The translations under genes were made by a program, and so were the position numbers. From Synura sp. LO234KE (lineage: Eukaryota; Sar; Synurophyceae; Synurales; Mallomonadaceae), in NCBI GenBank assembly GCA_015143735.1, contig VKHC01000600.1, positions 1 through 10,715 on the forward strand: a DNA stretch of 10,715 bases, given 5' to 3'. Position 1 is the stretch's first letter, and each line of letters starts with the position of its first letter. Under the pieces are notes generated by a model. That model saw nothing but the letters and a program-made list of their open reading frames with translations, was not told where the DNA came from and made no database searches. Of the stretch, positions 8,136-10,715 are shown in pieces.

Positions 8136-9368
8136 GTGTGTATATATGTCGCGACCGAAGATGAAACTTACGGATTCTCCCTCCTTCAGGTTAACACGTC
8201 TGATAACAAGCAGTCCTGGGCCGCGCGCCTCGTCTCTGCAATGCAAACGATAAGTTACCTCCTCGTCCCAAGGCCCCGCCGGTTTGCTCATGGGGATTCT
8301 TTGAGCCCTCTGACACCATCAGGCGTCCGCTCAACCTCCGACCTCCTTTGTTATAGAGTAAGGTGACCAAATGGCTTGTGAGTGCTTCATGAAATCATAC
8401 AGCTCATGCTGTCCCCCCTAGTATCAATTCTGTACTCTGCACCCCTGCTCCAGTTCATTTTCCCACCTGTCAGTCGTCAGACCTTGATATGCACCTTTCA
8501 CAGTCCTATGTGACCACACAGGTGTCTCACCTATTGCCACGTGCTACCCCTCGCTGGTCTTAGCCCTCTCGCTTCACGAGACCTCTTCTACTACAGGTAT
8601 CCTCCAGTATCAGTCGATCAGAGAGTACAATGTCTGCGGCGCATCCAGACTCAGCGCACTCGCAACATCGACCGTGCCACACGCGACATCGACCATCTGG
8701 GAAGTCTTCACTACGAGCTTCGCTGCCAGAGCGGTCGAGCCGCCCTGTCTCTCCCAAGGCTCGTGCTATGAGGAACTACTTCATGAGTGGCAGTGAACCA
8801 TCGGTTACAGTTCTTCCTGCAAGGAAGTCTCGACGGCAGTATAATAGAGGGCCTTACTGACCTGCTCCCTATGCTCCTCCATCGACTGCTGCGACGAAGA
8901 CACTTGTTACACACTTACGATCATATCTTCCACCTCTGCTCTCATCCTCTTCTTATTCAGTGTCGGGTCTCCATGAATGCTCAGATGGAGCAGTACGCGC
9001 TCGACACGGACCTTGAGAAGCGTCTTGTCTTTCAGCTCATTCAGCTTGACCTCTCACCAGACGGTCAGAGAATTCGCCTGGTGCAACGGAATGCGGCTTA
9101 ACTGACCACTCTCTCCAGTGTCTTTTGTCACTCCTTCTTCCTTCTGATTCCCCTGAAACCATTAACGCCGTCGTGTTCTCGAATTCTCGCGCACCCGCGG
9201 ATCGGCGCCCTTTGGGAAGCGAGGAAACGGGCGAAATATCAAATAGCTGTCGAGAACAGCAAGGAGGCCGACCCCGTCGTTGTACTCCTCGCACTTCACT
9301 TCAAGTACAAACAGTTTTCTCTTCGATCGATCAAAGAACCAAAGTATGCTACGACGGCGTTTGGCTAG
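8136..9368 (+). pseudogene. GC-richer tract with one persistently open but interrupted forward frame; unidentified
   Basis: Sampled lines here are about 62% G+C (38/60 at 8221-8280, 37/60 at 8641-8700) against 33% at 10501-10560. The forward frame starting at 8136 has only seven stops in about 411 codons (8364, 8379, 8511, 8769, 8784, 9099, 9366). Its open blocks use many C- or G-ending codons. Readable pieces include TRNIDRATRDIDHLGSL, MNAQMEQYALDTDLEKRL, LVFQLIQLDLSPDGQRI and IGALWEARKRAKYQIAV. Another frame (ATG at 8630 to 8860, Ser/Arg/Pro-rich) is open too. I recognise no domain. Options: a decayed gene or transposon part, a real gene with small introns, or simply fewer stops because of G+C. 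Confidence 0.25.
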
Positions 9369-9734
9369 GTTACGTTCCGTGTACTTTCTAGAAAGTGCGT
9401 CGCAAGAGGCCCAACCGGACACTCTAGGAATACGCAGCGACGTAAAGCGGTTCAAGATTCGTCAGAATACAGAAACGTGTGTTGCTCTGCAAATCACCCT
9501 ATGTCAAAATCCGCTCCCCTCCCCTGACGTGGTCCTGTACATGTGTTATGGAATGAAAAGCCATAGTAGTGTGTTATTACCTATCTGGCGGGCTTGATAC
9601 ACGATAGTCTTCTATGTATACGGTACTGGTACCCATTACCCCATTACGGATCACCTGGCTTTGTATCTCCAATGCCTGGGAGATATAACTTGTAATCGAC
9701 AGTGTAGCTAGTTCACCTCATATTCTACTTCTTA
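9369..9734. other. Stretch without a supported gene
   Basis: A forward ORF continues to 9597 (from 9280) but has no recognisable protein. On the minus strand a short open block over about 9678-9591 has an acceptor-like TCTCCCAG in front and an AG|GTAATA donor behind, and could be a further exon of the tentative minus-strand gene. I cannot join it with confidence. The left copy of a degenerate repeat lies at 9662-9713. Confidence 0.4.
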
Positions 9735-9817
9735 TTAGTACCCTATCCTGTGCTGATCAGACGGCGGTGTATCTCTACCGTCAAGATCTAAGCTGTAATC
9801 AACAGCAGTAGCTAGTT
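9662..9817. repeat. Degenerate direct repeat: copies at 9662-9713 and 9768-9817
   Basis: Both copies start TGTATCTC, pass through an AGAT segment and end with TGTAATC-ACAG then GTAGCTAGTT, with a few small gaps; they are offset by about 105 bp. On the minus strand the right copy lies inside an open frame (ATAVDYSLDLDG) and the left one can be read as VDYKLYLPGIGD after a small frame change. This may be a duplicated exon piece or a diverged tandem repeat. Confidence 0.45.
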
Positions 9818-10585
9818 TGATTTTAGGTATACCTATATCTAGTTTGTTTTGCTGTGTTGGTTTTGCTATATCGCTATACTGGTACCTGCTCCATTCTTCT
9901 ATATCTCTATCTATAGTAGTAGTAGCCATATTTAGGTAGCTGAGAAAGAGGTCAAAAGTGATTATGCTTAAGTTAACTCAACGGCAGGAGGGGACCTGAC
10001 TAGTGGGGGAAGGTATCGCGTGACGTATTGTACAGTGTGTATATGGCGTGTGTTAATGATGGGATGGAAACAGCAACTTTGCAAGTGATATTCATGCATG
10101 AAAATGTCATGGAGAGGTGGGGGGATAAGCTTACAAAACGACAGTGTCGTTGGCACGTGTGGAGATGATGTGGCTGACGTGAGGGTTTAGGTGACAACTG
10201 GATGTGTAGATAGAAACAGCGTTAGATATGGAGTTTCGAGATATATCATACTTATCTGAACTGCTTAGCTTTATCTGGAGAGCACTGAATGATCCTAGAC
10301 CTGCTTGTCTCGTGACTTGGAGTTCTAATTCGCTAGGTTTGTAACGGTGAAGCAGTGGAAATATGAGAAATTTGATGGATATTGGATGAGTTGTAAGAGT
10401 TTGACATTGGAAAATGTCAGAAAAGATGCGCTTGATGAGTGGATGCTTTGTTAGCTTGCTACTAGGTTGCTGAGCTGGGGTTGTGATAGTGTTGGCTCAA
10501 GGTACAAGAAATTTAAATGCTTGGAAATAGTGCATCCTACCTGAATATTTTGTTGGAAGTTCATCAAGTACTCTTGGGGCATCAT
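9735..10585 (-). CDS. Tentative three-exon gene, unidentified protein of about 155 aa
   Basis: Proposed minus-strand exons: 10585-10541 (MMPQEYLMNFQQNIQ, donor CAG|GTAGGA), 10469-10252 (begins QPSSKLTKHPLIKRIFSDIF, donor AA|GTATGA) and 9939-9735 (begins YLNMATTTIDRDIEEWS, stop TAA). Acceptors are CTCAG and the pyrimidine-rich CTCTTTCTCAG. Phases agree and the total of 468 nt closes. The main support is the middle block, open for 121 codons (10496-10131) without any ATG, as expected of an internal exon. A different first exon is equally possible: the sequence before 10541 in another frame reads SFDLDDAPRVLDELPTKYS and fits acceptor CCCCAG at 10475, implying a start beyond the window. No family is recognised. 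It would face RAD51 tail to tail. Confidence 0.27.
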
Positions 10586-10607
10586 CTAGGTCAAAGGATT
10601 CTTTATA

Positions 10608-10626
10608 TTGACGAAGAATTCGTCAA
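10608..10626. repeat. Perfect 8-bp inverted repeat TTGACGAA / TTCGTCAA, 3-nt loop
   Basis: TTGACGAA, GAA, TTCGTCAA is an exact inverted repeat, 22 bp upstream (minus strand) of the first exon proposed for the tentative gene. It could be a dimeric transcription-factor site in that promoter or, if the gene extends further, part of coding sequence. Statistical support is modest. Confidence 0.55.
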
Positions 10627-10715
10627 GATACGTAATTCGGGATTTTGATTCAAAATTTGAAATTTTCAAGACTAAAGTATTTTGCGAGTAGATGATCGAA
10701 AGCTGATAATAAATG

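Noticed and set aside
1-10715. tRNA, rRNA, CRISPR array, bacterial operon or phage system
   Set aside because: No tRNA A/B box pair, no regularly spaced repeats, and the two firm genes are intron-containing eukaryotic genes.

Overview
The window is nuclear DNA from a eukaryote. Two conserved genes can be rebuilt only by removing about twenty GT-AG introns, and there are no Shine-Dalgarno sites or operons. The lineage cannot be fixed from the sequence. Intron density is high, with introns of 51 to about 510 nt, and the RAD51 carboxyl half has wording such as [12 protein letters not shown] and [13 protein letters not shown]. From memory of the family this leans towards a protist, possibly of the stramenopile/SAR type, rather than a yeast, plant or animal, but this is weak.

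Layout. (1) 127-3672, minus strand: a NASP/Sim3/Hif1-type histone chaperone with SHNi-TPR repeats, about ten exons and about 508 aa. One internal exon is provisional. (2) 3673-3756: an 84-bp divergent spacer separating the two start codons. (3) 3757-7505, plus strand: RAD51 recombinase, 13 exons, 352 aa, with every exon junction phase-consistent and all hallmark motifs present. A G-quadruplex motif begins one base after its stop codon, and an AATAAA lies about 70 nt downstream. (4) 7583-8135: an AT-rich intergenic stretch with several perfect or near-perfect inverted repeats, possibly a small MITE-like remnant. (5) 8136-9368: a clearly GC-richer segment in which one forward frame stays unusually open but is broken by stops. 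It may be a decayed gene or element, or an unrecognised intron-rich gene. (6) 9735-10585, minus strand: a tentative third gene supported by a long reading frame that lacks a start codon and by phase-compatible splice sites. I do not recognise its family.

How the genes fit together. NASP shuttles and stores H3-H4 for chromatin assembly in S phase, and RAD51 carries out strand exchange at broken or stalled forks. Both are normally needed during DNA replication. Sharing one very short promoter is therefore a plausible way to co-express them. That co-regulation is an inference; the head-to-head geometry is seen directly.
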